From: Bacillota bacterium
GTDB taxonomy: Bacteria > Bacillota > Clostridia > Acetivibrionales > DTU013
Length of the DNA stretch: 64,000 bases
Direction: 5' to 3'
Assembly: GCA_023411645.1 (NCBI GenBank)
Contig: JAEYON010000055.1
Location: 18,922-82,921, forward strand
Below, one piece after another: positions 15,869 through 25,060 of the stretch (position 1 is the stretch's first letter; every line of letters begins with the position of its first letter). The notes under the pieces were generated by a model. The model saw only the letters and a list, made by a program, of their open reading frames with translations. It was not told the DNA's origin and ran no database searches. Made by a program: the position numbers and the translations under genes.

Positions 15869-17380
15869 ATGAAAAACTGCTCATTGCAGATGAAGGACAT
15901 TGTAAAATCGTATAATGGTGTTACGGTATTAAAGGGTGTCAGTCTCAATGTGCGACAGGGCGAAATCCACGCACTGTTAGGCGAAAACGGGGCGGGCAAG
16001 ACGACATTAATGAATATTCTGGGCGGAGTTATTCCTAAGGACTCCGGCAATATTGTTCTGTTTGGAAATGATGTGAAGATTTCTTCACCGGCAGAATCAC
16101 AGGCGCTTGGAATAGCATTTATTCACCAGGAGTTGAATGTGGTAAATGACCTGACGGTTTATGAAAATATGTTCCTGGGCCGCGAGATTTATACAAAATC
16201 AGGTTTTCTTGATGCAAAGAAGATGTGTGCGGAAACTACAAGGGTGTTTGAAAAAATGCGTGTTTCCATTGATCCAAAGAGGATGATGAGAGACCTGGAA
16301 ACATCGTATAAGCAGGTAGTTGAGATAGCTAAAGCATTGCTGATGGAAGCAAAGCTCATCATAATGGATGAGCCGACCACCTCATTAACGCAGAAAGAAA
16401 TTGATAATATATTCTCAATTATACGTAATTTGACGGTAGAACATGACGTAACAGTAATTTTTATCTCGCATAAGCTAGGTGAGGTTGTTGACTTTTGTGA
16501 CAGTTATACGGTTCTGCGAAATGGTGAAAATGTATCGTCCGGCAGTATTGTGAAGGAGGATGGCACAAAGATCAGTCAAACGGATATTGCTCGTATGATG
16601 GTTGGTCGTGATGTGCTCAGCCATCAGGTTTATGAGGAGCATCCGGTGGGGGATACCCTTTTGGAGGTCCGGGATCTGACGGTAGAAAATTGTGTTAAAG
16701 GCGTCAGCTTTCAATTAAGAGAAGGAGAGATCCTTGGTGTGACCGGATTGCTCGGAGATGGCAAGGATGAGATGGTACGAGCCATATTCGGCGATTTGCA
16801 GTATACAGGTAATATATATAAGCGCGGGAAAGAACTAAAGGTGAAACATCCCGTACACGCAAAAAAAATGGGAATAGGCTTTGTGCCGCCAAACCGAAAG
16901 GAAAATGCAATTATTAAGGACTTATCAATCCAGGATAATATTAATATTACGTCGCTGGAGAAGTGCTACGGTTATTGCGGACTTAGCAGCAAAAAAGAGC
17001 GGTCGATTGCAATAGAATATTGCGACAAGCTGCAAATAAAAATCGGACAGCTGATTCATAAAATCACCAGTCTGTCAGGCGGTAACCAGCAGAAAGTAGT
17101 GCTGTCCAAATGGCTCAATGCGAACCCGGATATCATGATTATGTCCAATCCGACGCAAGGTGTTGACGTTGGCGCAAAGAATGAGATTTATTCTTCAATC
17201 ATGAAGCTTGCGAAACAAAAGATTGGTATCATTGTTACATCCGGAGAGGCGCAGGAAATTATTAAGTTATGTGATCGCGTACTTGTTATGTATCATGGCG
17301 AGCTGCGCGGTGAATTGAAGCGTGAACAGCTTACAGAAGAGAACATTATGATTCTGTCCACAGGTGGCAGCTTAAACTGA
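15869..17380 (+). CDS. Sugar ABC transporter ATP-binding protein (RbsA/MglA type)
   Basis: This 503-residue double nucleotide-binding-domain ATPase powers carbohydrate uptake of the CUT2 family. Domain 1 has Walker A GENGAGKT at 38-45 and Walker B IIMDEPTT. Domain 2 has the altered GLLGDGKDE loop usual for the second half of this family and the signature SGGNQQK. The frame opens at ATG 15854, but the GAGG inside that stretch is correctly spaced for ATG 15869, which I chose. The permease gene starts 18 bases after the stop. Only one permease gene is present, as in ribose-type systems. Confidence 0.92.
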   Translation: MKNCSLQMKDIVKSYNGVTVLKGVSLNVRQGEIHALLGENGAGKTTLMNILGGVIPKDSGNIVLFGNDVKISSPAESQALGIAFIHQELNVVNDLTVYENMFLGREIYTKSGFLDAKKMCAETTRVFEKMRVSIDPKRMMRDLETSYKQVVEIAKALLMEAKLIIMDEPTTSLTQKEIDNIFSIIRNLTVEHDVTVIFISHKLGEVVDFCDSYTVLRNGENVSSGSIVKEDGTKISQTDIARMMVGRDVLSHQVYEEHPVGDTLLEVRDLTVENCVKGVSFQLREGEILGVTGLLGDGKDEMVRAIFGDLQYTGNIYKRGKELKVKHPVHAKKMGIGFVPPNRKENAIIKDLSIQDNINITSLEKCYGYCGLSSKKERSIAIEYCDKLQIKIGQLIHKITSLSGGNQQKVVLSKWLNANPDIMIMSNPTQGVDVGAKNEIYSSIMKLAKQKIGIIVTSGEAQEIIKLCDRVLVMYHGELRGELKREQLTEENIMILSTGGSLN

Positions 17381-17398
17381 TATATAGGAGAATGAAAA

Positions 17399-18376
17399 AT
17401 GCCTACTAAAACATCAAATCAGAGGTTAGCTTCTCTGAAACAATTTGCAAGTGAGAACAGCATCGTATTGATTGTCATTGCGATGATTATCGCGGCTACA
17501 GCTGCTGAAGGAACACAGTTTTTGTCGCTGCAGAACTTCATGAACATTTTGCGCAATCATGCTGTTATAGGCATTATTGCTTTAGGTATGGCGTTTGTAA
17601 TCATATCGGGTAATATTGACTTATCAGTAGGCGCCCAGATGGTTGCTGTCGCCGCGCTTACAGTATCATTTATTAATAAGACCGGCAATGTGCCCGTTGG
17701 TATTCTGATTGCAGTGGTATCCAGCTGCACTATGTCTACAATTACCGGTATCATTGTTACAAAAGGCCATGTTCCTTCTTTTATCGTGACACTGGGTATG
17801 CAGTATATTTATCGCTCATTGAGCATGTTCTTTATGCAGGGCGGAGGATTTTACCTGGATAAGGTTAAGGCTCCATTTTACACGCAGATATCCAATTATA
17901 TGGTATTTGGGAAAATACCTATGCCTGTTATCTACTTTTTGCTGGTATTTGCAGCTTTATGGTTCGTTTCTAAATATACTCGTCTGGGACGCCATATCTA
18001 CGCAACGGGATCGAATGAGAAGGCAACACGTCTTTCAGGCATAAATACGGATAAAATCAAGATTCTGTCATTTACCTTATTGGGACTTGCTATAGCCATT
18101 GCTGCAGTAATCGAAAGCTCGCGCATGGGCTCGATCAACTCTACTTCTTCCGGTAATGCATACGAGCTGAACGCTATTGCAATGACTGTAATCGGCGGAA
18201 TCTCAATGCAGGGTGGTAAAGGAAAGATCTCAGGCGCACTGTTTGGCATGCTGATCCTCGGTATAATCAACAACATGATCACGCTGCTCGGTGTCAATGT
18301 ATACCTGATCAATGCCTTTAAAGGCTTGATAATCATTGGTGCCGTATTGCTTCAGCGAAAGGATAGAGACCTTTAA
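17399..18376 (+). CDS. Sugar ABC transporter permease (RbsC type)
   Basis: This 325-residue integral membrane permease of the branched-chain/ribose type (BPD_transp_2) has about eight to ten hydrophobic segments. The cytoplasmic loop carrying the family EAA-like motif around GSNEKATRLSGINTDKIK contacts the ATPase. It forms the sugar channel with the ATPase and lipoprotein encoded just upstream. TAGGAG precedes the ATG. Confidence 0.92.
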   Translation: MPTKTSNQRLASLKQFASENSIVLIVIAMIIAATAAEGTQFLSLQNFMNILRNHAVIGIIALGMAFVIISGNIDLSVGAQMVAVAALTVSFINKTGNVPVGILIAVVSSCTMSTITGIIVTKGHVPSFIVTLGMQYIYRSLSMFFMQGGGFYLDKVKAPFYTQISNYMVFGKIPMPVIYFLLVFAALWFVSKYTRLGRHIYATGSNEKATRLSGINTDKIKILSFTLLGLAIAIAAVIESSRMGSINSTSSGNAYELNAIAMTVIGGISMQGGKGKISGALFGMLILGIINNMITLLGVNVYLINAFKGLIIIGAVLLQRKDRDL

Positions 18377-18443
18377 TAAATAATGTATATAGTTTTGAAA
18401 GTTGTGAAGCATATAAAATAAATATTATTGGAGGGTTACTATC

Positions 18444-19301
18444 ATGAAGATCGGCATTGACAGCTATTGTTTTCACAGACTGTTCGGAGAAGTTTATGAT
18501 TTTCAGGAAAAACCTGAAAAGCTTTGGACAGTAGAGGACCTGCTTGATTTTGCAAAGAGACTGGATGTAGATGGCGTATCACTGGAAACCTGTTTTCTTC
18601 CGAGCCTCGATGACGGATACCTTAAGGAATTGGGTGCAAAGATTAAAGGAATGGGCTTTGATACCGTATTCGCATGGGGCCATCCCAATGGACTGGAACG
18701 CGGGCTGAATCCTGATGCTTTTGAAGAAATGAAAACCCTGATACCTAAAACTCGTCTGCTTGGAACAGATGTTATGCGAATCACAGGATCCGCATTTGAC
18801 TGGCGTCATGAAAATCACCGTGATCATATCGCCCGCCTTGTTCCAATGTATAAAGAGGCGGCAAAGATTGCAGAGGCTAATGGTGTAAGACTTGCGACAG
18901 AGAACCATATCGACTTTACAGCCGATGAAATGCTCGAGATGATCCAGGCAGTCAATTCCCCGAATTTTGGTATCAACTTTGATACCGGGAACTTCCTTCG
19001 TCTGTTGGATGATCCGATAGCGGGAATGGAAAAGCTTGCTCCATATGTATTCTCAACCCACATTAAGGACTTGAAGATGCATCCTACTGCAAAACCGACT
19101 GATTGGTATTTCTTCTGTGGAGTTCCTGTAGGCTTTGGGCTTGTAAACAATTACAAACTGGCCGAAATCCTTAGTAAAGCCGGTTATAAAGGCTTCCTTG
19201 CGGTTGAGATCGACGCTCCCGCTCCCGAGTGGCTGAACATGGAGGAAGAAGCAGTTGCAGTGAGTGTCAAGAATCTCAAGAAAATTGGCGCCAAATTTTA
19301 A
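18444..19301 (+). CDS. TIM-barrel sugar isomerase/epimerase
   Basis: This is a second xylose-isomerase-like TIM-barrel enzyme in the same unit (285 aa). Metal ligands are seen as Glu in LATENH, Asp in INFDTGNF, His in FSTHIKD and Glu in LAVEID. It is distinct from the 3-epimerase at 13813, with different active-site loops and a longer insert around YFFCGVP. GGAGG precedes the ATG. It probably acts on a later or parallel intermediate, perhaps the keto-sugar made by the MocA-type dehydrogenase encoded just downstream. The exact reaction is unknown. Confidence 0.82.
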   Translation: MKIGIDSYCFHRLFGEVYDFQEKPEKLWTVEDLLDFAKRLDVDGVSLETCFLPSLDDGYLKELGAKIKGMGFDTVFAWGHPNGLERGLNPDAFEEMKTLIPKTRLLGTDVMRITGSAFDWRHENHRDHIARLVPMYKEAAKIAEANGVRLATENHIDFTADEMLEMIQAVNSPNFGINFDTGNFLRLLDDPIAGMEKLAPYVFSTHIKDLKMHPTAKPTDWYFFCGVPVGFGLVNNYKLAEILSKAGYKGFLAVEIDAPAPEWLNMEEEAVAVSVKNLKKIGAKF

Positions 19302-19366
19302 TAGGGATCTGCCGACCCTTATCCGATAGCGGAAGAAAAATGATGATTGTTACGAGGGAAAAAGAT

Positions 19367-20539
19367 ATGAAAAAGAAGAAACTGAATGTCGCCATGATTG
19401 GCGGCGGTTTTATGGGTAAGGCCCACAGCAACGCGTGGAAGCGCGTGAGTGAATTCTTTGATGCGGACTTTCAGCCGGTCCTGAAGGTCATAGCTGGTAA
19501 CAAAACCCGGTTGGAGGATTTTGCAGAACGTTGGGGCTATGAAGAAGTCACATACGACTGGAAAACCGTCATGGAACGGGATGACATTGATATTGTTGAT
19601 ATTGGCACACCGACCTTCGAACACAAGGAAATGGTGATTGCAGCGGCAAAGGCAGGTAAACATATTGTTTGCGAAAAACCTTTTACCATCACCTATGCCG
19701 ATGCTCTTGAAATGGTCGCAGCAGTTGAAAAGGCCGGTGTTGTCCATTATTTGAATCACAACTATCGCAGAGCACCCGCTGTCTCATATGCAAAAAAGCT
19801 TATTGACGAAGGCAGAATTGGTACAGTATACCACTGGCGCGGTGCTTATCTTCAGGATTGGATTACGGATCCCAATTTCCCGCTATCCTGGCAATTGCGT
19901 AAGGAATATGCCGGAGGAGGACCATTATTCGATCTGACATCCCACGCGGTGGATCTGGCACGTTTTTTGATCGGAGAGCCTGAAGCAGTAACGGCCGTTA
20001 ATAAAACGTTCATCAAACAGCGTCCGCTTCCCGGAGTTGGTGCAACAGCATTTACTTCAGGCACAGGCGTCAGCAAGACTGAAATGGGTAATGTGGAAGT
20101 AGATGATGCATCCTTTGCGATAACGGAGTTCAAAAACGGTGCGTTGGGCAGCATTGAATCCTCTCGTTTTGCTGTTGGCAGGAAGAATTACAATGAATTT
20201 GAAGTGTATGGCAGCAAGGGAGCATTGAAGTTTAACCTTGAGCGTATGAATGAGCTTGAATTCTTTGATTTCACGGAACCTGGCGCAGAACAGGGTTACC
20301 GCCGTATACTGGTTACTGAGAGCGATCATCCTTACTTATCCGCTTGGTGGCCGTCAGGTCATATCATAGGGTACGAGCATACGTTTGTTAATGCCTTCTA
20401 TGATTTCCTTGAAGCAATCGCCGGCAAGGATAACATCAAGCCTGATTTTAATGATGGCGCTCAGATTATTCGTATACTCGAAGCAATTAAAAAATCTAGT
20501 GATGAAGGCCGCAGAGTTCGTATAGAAGAAATCCAATAA
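19367..20539 (+). CDS. Gfo/Idh/MocA-family dehydrogenase
   Basis: This second MocA-type NAD(P)-dependent oxidoreductase in the locus has 390 residues. Rossmann motif GGGFMGKAHSNAW lies near the N-terminus, and EKPFT contains the conserved lysine motif. The catalytic region is FDLTSHAVDLARFL. The open frame runs back to 19229 inside the preceding gene, but that part overlaps coding sequence. GAGGG 8 bases before ATG 19367 marks the real start. At 390 aa it is larger than the copy at 10239 and belongs to a different branch, so the two are probably not interchangeable. It is the last gene of the transport unit, followed by a hairpin. Confidence 0.88.
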   Translation: MKKKKLNVAMIGGGFMGKAHSNAWKRVSEFFDADFQPVLKVIAGNKTRLEDFAERWGYEEVTYDWKTVMERDDIDIVDIGTPTFEHKEMVIAAAKAGKHIVCEKPFTITYADALEMVAAVEKAGVVHYLNHNYRRAPAVSYAKKLIDEGRIGTVYHWRGAYLQDWITDPNFPLSWQLRKEYAGGGPLFDLTSHAVDLARFLIGEPEAVTAVNKTFIKQRPLPGVGATAFTSGTGVSKTEMGNVEVDDASFAITEFKNGALGSIESSRFAVGRKNYNEFEVYGSKGALKFNLERMNELEFFDFTEPGAEQGYRRILVTESDHPYLSAWWPSGHIIGYEHTFVNAFYDFLEAIAGKDNIKPDFNDGAQIIRILEAIKKSSDEGRRVRIEEIQ

Positions 20540-20554
20540 GAAATGGTACTTAAC

Positions 20555-20582
20555 TGGGAGGTGTGTCATTATGCACCTCCCA
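20555..20582 (+). terminator. Hairpin ending the sugar locus
   Basis: TGGGAGGTG (20555-20563) pairs exactly with CACCTCCCA (20574-20582), followed by ATTATTTATTAA. It is a likely terminator with an imperfect T-tract. Confidence 0.6.
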
Positions 20583-20599
20583 ATTATTTATTAATGGCC

Positions 20600-20675
20600 A
20601 TTTGCGAAGCAAATCCAGTTGCAATTGAAGGACTCGATGCTCAGGATGCATGAGCGGGCAGATGACGTAGTCATC
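20600..20675 (+). repeat. Short perfect palindromes with 3-base loops
   Basis: ATTTGC-GAA-GCAAAT (20600-20614) and GATGAC-GTA-GTCATC (20661-20675) lie in a 219-base gap with no gene. Their form (6-bp arms, 3-base centre) matches the palindromic units at 59069-59132. No ribosome binding site precedes the small ATG at 20594. Confidence 0.4.
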
Positions 20676-20758
20676 AGCCAGCCCCGAGGCGTTAATTAAT
20701 TGTAGATTTACAATGATACACAAGACTCATGGTTGAAATTACTCAGGAGGGAGTCTAA

Positions 20759-22504
20759 ATGAATCGGATAAAAATATTGGAGTACATACAAAAGAAAGCT
20801 GTACAAAGGAAAGCTGCACATAAGAAAGGGTTGTCTCTGAGGATTAAGCTGATATCCGGTTATTTGATGATAGCGCTTGTTATGGGAGCGGTCGGGATTA
20901 TCGGACAGTTTATAATACTTGGATCAATGGAAAAATTAGACAATATGGTTGAGACGACTATTATTGGAAATACCATAATTTCTGACATGGATATCATAAT
21001 AAACAATACGGAGGGCTTTCTTTCAGAAAGAAAAGAGGAGCAGAAAGTTATTATAACAGACGCTCTTGATACCATAAATAATAATATTGCCAGGCTTTCC
21101 GACTGGACAACTGATGAAAAGTCCTTAAAATCACTGGATTCTATAAAAAGCATGATTACCCAGATCACAGAAAACGTGAATAAAATTTTGTCCATAAAGG
21201 ATGGAGATGCGGTAGATGAGTACAGCGCTGCCGGGGTTGCAATCTCGAGAATGAGTCTGTTCTTAAAAACGGAAGTGAACGCTTACACTTCTACAGAATT
21301 GACCGTTCAAAAGACCGTCCGCGAGGATATATCGAAAATTGTTGCCCGAACGCAAGTAGTTATACCCGTTCTCTATATTCTGATTGCAATCGGAGCGGCC
21401 GTCATTGGTACAATCTATATCAGCAGTGTGACAAGGACCATTCGTCAGATTGCCGATGATGCCAGTCGAATTGCCGATGGTGATCTTACGGTGCCGGTAA
21501 TTCAATTGAAAAGAAAAGACGACCTTCAGGTTTTGGCGAAAGCATTTGACCATATGCAGACGAATCTGAAGGATATAATAAAGAAAATCAGTGTGCTGGC
21601 CGGGGAAGTGTCTTCTTCAGCCGAAATCCTTAAGCTAGGTTCCGAGCAGAACTCAAAGGCAATCGAGCAGGTAGCTGCTTCGATTCAGGATGTGACGACA
21701 GGAGCTTCTGAGCAGTCCGAGAAGGCACAAAACTCGGGTAATGTTATGAAGGACCTTGTTGATCGTATTCAGGAGATGTCGAACGACACTGATGTGGCGG
21801 CGGTTTCATCCGAACAGGCCAGCAACGTGGCACAAATCGGCAATGAAAAGGTGAGGCATCTAATATCACAGGTTTCGACGATTCGGGACCAGTTATTGAA
21901 AACATCTGATTCTACAAACGAATTGAACATAAAGACCGGGAGAATTGGCCAAATACTTGAGACCATTGCTTCTATCGCAAGCCAAACCAATCTCCTTGCA
22001 CTTAATGCGGCTATTGAGGCTGCAAGAGCCGGTGAGCACGGCCGCGGGTTTGCTGTAGTTGCTGAAGAGATACGTAAGCTTGCAGAAGCCTCAAAGCGTT
22101 CAACAGAGGAAATCACAGGCATGCTCAACGAGATCCGTGCGCAGACAAGAGATGTTTCTTTAAGTATGACAAACGGGATATCTGCAGTGAACACAGGCAA
22201 AGAAATGGCAGAAGAATCTGTGGAGAGTTTTAATGCGATTGTATCCACCAGTCTGGAATCAGGCAGTCGTATTTCATCTATTGCGGATAAAATAAAAGAT
22301 ATGATAAATCAAATAGGAAGGGTTTCCGAGCTGAGTCAGGATATCGCCGAGATATCCGGTCAGACGATGAACGGAACCGTTGAAGTGGCCGCAGTTATTG
22401 AAGAGCAAACGGCAAACCAGCAGGAGGTGTATGCTTCCGCAGCACATCTGTCTGAGCTGTCAATGGATCTGAAGAAAATGATAGGGATGTTCAAAACAAA
22501 TTAA
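20759..22504 (+). CDS. Methyl-accepting chemotaxis protein
   Basis: This 581-residue membrane chemoreceptor has TM1 at about 28-52, a four-helix-bundle-like sensor (about 55-195) with no recognised ligand pocket, TM2 at about 200-222, HAMP about 223-275, and a long coiled-coil signalling domain with the conserved hairpin tip around [29 protein letters not shown]. It would report to CheA/CheW. The gene sits right after the sugar locus, so it might sense the same compound or its binding protein, but no che genes are nearby. GGAGGG precedes the ATG. Confidence 0.95.
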   Translation: MNRIKILEYIQKKAVQRKAAHKKGLSLRIKLISGYLMIALVMGAVGIIGQFIILGSMEKLDNMVETTIIGNTIISDMDIIINNTEGFLSERKEEQKVIITDALDTINNNIARLSDWTTDEKSLKSLDSIKSMITQITENVNKILSIKDGDAVDEYSAAGVAISRMSLFLKTEVNAYTSTELTVQKTVREDISKIVARTQVVIPVLYILIAIGAAVIGTIYISSVTRTIRQIADDASRIADGDLTVPVIQLKRKDDLQVLAKAFDHMQTNLKDIIKKISVLAGEVSSSAEILKLGSEQNSKAIEQVAASIQDVTTGASEQSEKAQNSGNVMKDLVDRIQEMSNDTDVAAVSSEQASNVAQIGNEKVRHLISQVSTIRDQLLKTSDSTNELNIKTGRIGQILETIASIASQTNLLALNAAIEAARAGEHGRGFAVVAEEIRKLAEASKRSTEEITGMLNEIRAQTRDVSLSMTNGISAVNTGKEMAEESVESFNAIVSTSLESGSRISSIADKIKDMINQIGRVSELSQDIAEISGQTMNGTVEVAAVIEEQTANQQEVYASAAHLSELSMDLKKMIGMFKTN

Positions 22505-22547
22505 TTGCTACTTTTTATAATTAATAAGGGCCTGGAGAGATATTTAA

Positions 22548-23759
22548 ATGAAAACAAAATTGAGTATGGAATATCGTCTGTTTGCAGTACTTAGTTTCTG
22601 TGCATTTATTGTGTATGCGTTTTATGTTAATTCGTTTGGAACAAACGCCGGCATTATGATGGATTTCTTCCGGATGACTGAAAGCAGGCAAGGCTTTGTT
22701 ATAACCATCCAGTCCATTGGCGGCATCGTTACAGCGATATGGCTTTCTCTCTTCGGTGAGAGGTACAACAAGATCCGTGTGATCGCAGCCTGTCTTGCTC
22801 TATTGGCGGCAGGCAGTTTGTTGATCGGATGTATTCCTGCCTGGCTGTCTGGCGGCGGAGGTTATTTTCTTCTATTGTTGTTTGTTATCCTCGCGGGAGT
22901 AGGGTATACGGGCATCGATGTCATGATGAACGGGGTCATAATGGAGACTTACCCTGACAACAAGGATACCTTGTTACCGACTGCTCATGCGTTTTTCAGT
23001 ACTGGTGCAATGGTCGCTCCGATATTTGTAGCCACGCTCGTGGACACAGCGCGACCTTCTTCCTTTGCTTTGCCCTTTTTGGTTATCGGTATCATGACAG
23101 CTTTAGTATTCGTGGCATATTCAACAGTAGGACGAAGGATAATGCCCACCACTCCGTATGCGAATTTACAGGAGGTCCGAAGCCGGGTCTCTGAGAATCC
23201 CGCGGAAATATTTAAAAGTAAAAAAGCATGGTTTTTATTGCTTGCCTGCGGATTATATTTCAGTTTCCAGGTCGGATTATCGATCTGGATGCCAACGTAT
23301 TTTTTAAAGGAAAAGGGTTTTAGTTACCAATTGTCCGGGCTTGTGTCCACAATATTTTTCATGGGTGCTTTAGCGATGAGATTCTTATCTCCGATTCTTT
23401 TCAAAAGGATCTCTGTTGATAAATTTTACATTCTTACGGGCTTGCTTTCAGCAGTTTGCATGGTGGGCGCATTCATGATCAGTACCGTATCTGTGATTAC
23501 AGCGTTGGTCTTCGCCGGTGGGTTTTTCCAAGGCGCCCTAGTTGTTGCACTGGTTATCATCAGTTGTAACGAGTTTCCAACCAGAACAGCCTCAGCCTCT
23601 GCGATCACAGTGATAGCATTTAACCTTGCCGCCATGGTTGTCCCGCTTATAATCGGAGCCATGGCAGAAAGCCGCGGCTTCAGTATTCCTATGCTGATTC
23701 TAATTGCTTGTCTGCTGTTCTCTGTATTCATAGTGTTTCTTGTTAAGCGCATTGACTAG
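22548..23759 (+). CDS. MFS transporter
   Basis: This 403-residue major facilitator superfamily carrier has about twelve membrane segments and a central cytoplasmic loop (about residues 200-225). The GERYNKIR loop between TM2 and TM3 corresponds to the MFS motif A. It resembles sugar:H+ symporters of the FucP/YfkF-like kind in size, but substrate cannot be named. The gene starts 43 bases after the chemoreceptor stop. A weak GGAGAG precedes the ATG. Confidence 0.85.
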   Translation: MKTKLSMEYRLFAVLSFCAFIVYAFYVNSFGTNAGIMMDFFRMTESRQGFVITIQSIGGIVTAIWLSLFGERYNKIRVIAACLALLAAGSLLIGCIPAWLSGGGGYFLLLLFVILAGVGYTGIDVMMNGVIMETYPDNKDTLLPTAHAFFSTGAMVAPIFVATLVDTARPSSFALPFLVIGIMTALVFVAYSTVGRRIMPTTPYANLQEVRSRVSENPAEIFKSKKAWFLLLACGLYFSFQVGLSIWMPTYFLKEKGFSYQLSGLVSTIFFMGALAMRFLSPILFKRISVDKFYILTGLLSAVCMVGAFMISTVSVITALVFAGGFFQGALVVALVIISCNEFPTRTASASAITVIAFNLAAMVVPLIIGAMAESRGFSIPMLILIACLLFSVFIVFLVKRID

Positions 23760-23812
23760 CTGACAGTATGTCAAAGTATCATAAAAAAATGGATGGATTG
23801 TTATGTACTTTA

Positions 23813-23841
23813 TTTACAATTAATGATAACATAGATATAGT
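23813..23841 (+). promoter_or_regulatory. Probable sigma-A promoter for the diguanylate cyclase gene
   Basis: TTTACA (23813-23818), 17-base spacer, TATAGT (23836-23841), about 50 bases before the start codon. Confidence 0.55.
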
Positions 23842-23888
23842 TCATTTTTGTTTATCAATATACAGACACCCTGAGAGTATCAAGTTAA

Positions 23889-25019
23889 GTGCAGGGGATA
23901 CTTGCTGTGGATATGAAAGATGCTAAAAAATCAATAAATATTTTGTGTGAGTATACTGACCGGGAGCTTGAGGCGGTCTATTTTGCTCAGGACATATACG
24001 GGTCAAGAAAGTATCTGAAACCTCTTGTTCTTGTCTTTGGGGTACTTAATTCATTGTTTATGATTCCTGATATTTTATTTGCCGTTAATTCCGGATCTAT
24101 TTATACCATTGCAATTGCCAGAGTTACAACTCTGACGATTGCTGTTCTGCTTTTCTTTTTCATCAAACGTATAGGAAGTCCTTATACCATTTCCGCAATA
24201 ATCTCCGCAGGCGAACTGCTCTGCTTCGGAACATTTTTACTTGTTTTCTGGGCGTATACGGAACCTGATTTGCTGATCCAGGTATTAGGACTTATTATCA
24301 ATATACTTGTGATTTTTCTCATTCCCAACCGGTGGATTTATATGTTAGGCATATCCGTGACCGGAGCTGTATGCTTTTTTCTGTCAGCGGCCGTGAAATT
24401 CGCCGAGGAACCTGATTGGAAGGCATTTTTTGCAGGTGTTGTATACACTGCCTTAGTTATTATTTTATCAGCATATTCCTCATACAGAATGAATTATTAC
24501 AGCAGGATTCATTATATGCTAAATCAGGAGCTTGAAAAAATGTCCGTTTCGGATCCGCTGACAGGTTTGATAAACAAGGTGAAACTTTACGAAGAGCTCC
24601 ATATGTGGATGAATTTCTCACGCAGATATAAAACACCCCTTTCACTTGTCCTTTTCGATGTCGATAATTATAAGCACATCAATGATAAATATGGCCATGT
24701 GGTTGGTGATGAAGTAATGGTCAGGATTGTCAAAATAATTAGTGCTATGATCCGGGAAACAGATGCATTCGCGCGTTGGGGCGGAGATGAATTTTCGATT
24801 ATTATGCCCCATACAGGCAGGATGCAAGCACTTGAGATCACTGAGCGGTTAAGGAGAGAAATTGCCAGTACGGATTTTCTGCCGGACTTTCAGATCACAT
24901 GCAGCTTTGGCGTGGCCTCTCTCAATAGCCGCTTAGAGCAGATAGATCAATTTATTTGTGAGGCTGATAAGGCTCTGTACAAGGCTAAGAATTTGGGCAA
25001 GAATGTTGTAATGTATTGA
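23889..25019 (+). CDS. Membrane diguanylate cyclase (GGDEF protein)
   Basis: This 376-residue inner-membrane enzyme makes the second messenger c-di-GMP from two GTP. Six hydrophobic segments (about residues 43-200) precede a GGDEF domain. The active site GGDEF is exact (298-302), and the inhibitory I-site RETD (289-292) stands five residues before it, so product feedback is expected. SDPLTGL marks the domain start. The start may be GTG 23889 or ATG 23913, and neither has a strong ribosome binding site. A PilZ receptor gene at 6156 is a potential effector. The esterase gene begins 41 bases after the stop. Confidence 0.9.
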   Translation: MQGILAVDMKDAKKSINILCEYTDRELEAVYFAQDIYGSRKYLKPLVLVFGVLNSLFMIPDILFAVNSGSIYTIAIARVTTLTIAVLLFFFIKRIGSPYTISAIISAGELLCFGTFLLVFWAYTEPDLLIQVLGLIINILVIFLIPNRWIYMLGISVTGAVCFFLSAAVKFAEEPDWKAFFAGVVYTALVIILSAYSSYRMNYYSRIHYMLNQELEKMSVSDPLTGLINKVKLYEELHMWMNFSRRYKTPLSLVLFDVDNYKHINDKYGHVVGDEVMVRIVKIISAMIRETDAFARWGGDEFSIIMPHTGRMQALEITERLRREIASTDFLPDFQITCSFGVASLNSRLEQIDQFICEADKALYKAKNLGKNVVMY

Positions 25020-25060
25020 GTTATAATAACATAAAAATTACTTATTATGGAGGGACAACC

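Noticed and set aside
10239..20539. A myo-inositol (iol) catabolic operon
   Set aside because: Inositol-dehydrogenase-like and IolE-like proteins are present, but IolB, IolC, IolD and IolJ equivalents are missing and an FGGY kinase is used instead.
21769..22248. 159-codon minus-strand frame opposite the chemoreceptor
   Set aside because: It is a shadow of the repetitive signalling coiled coil, Ser/Ala-rich with no start signal.
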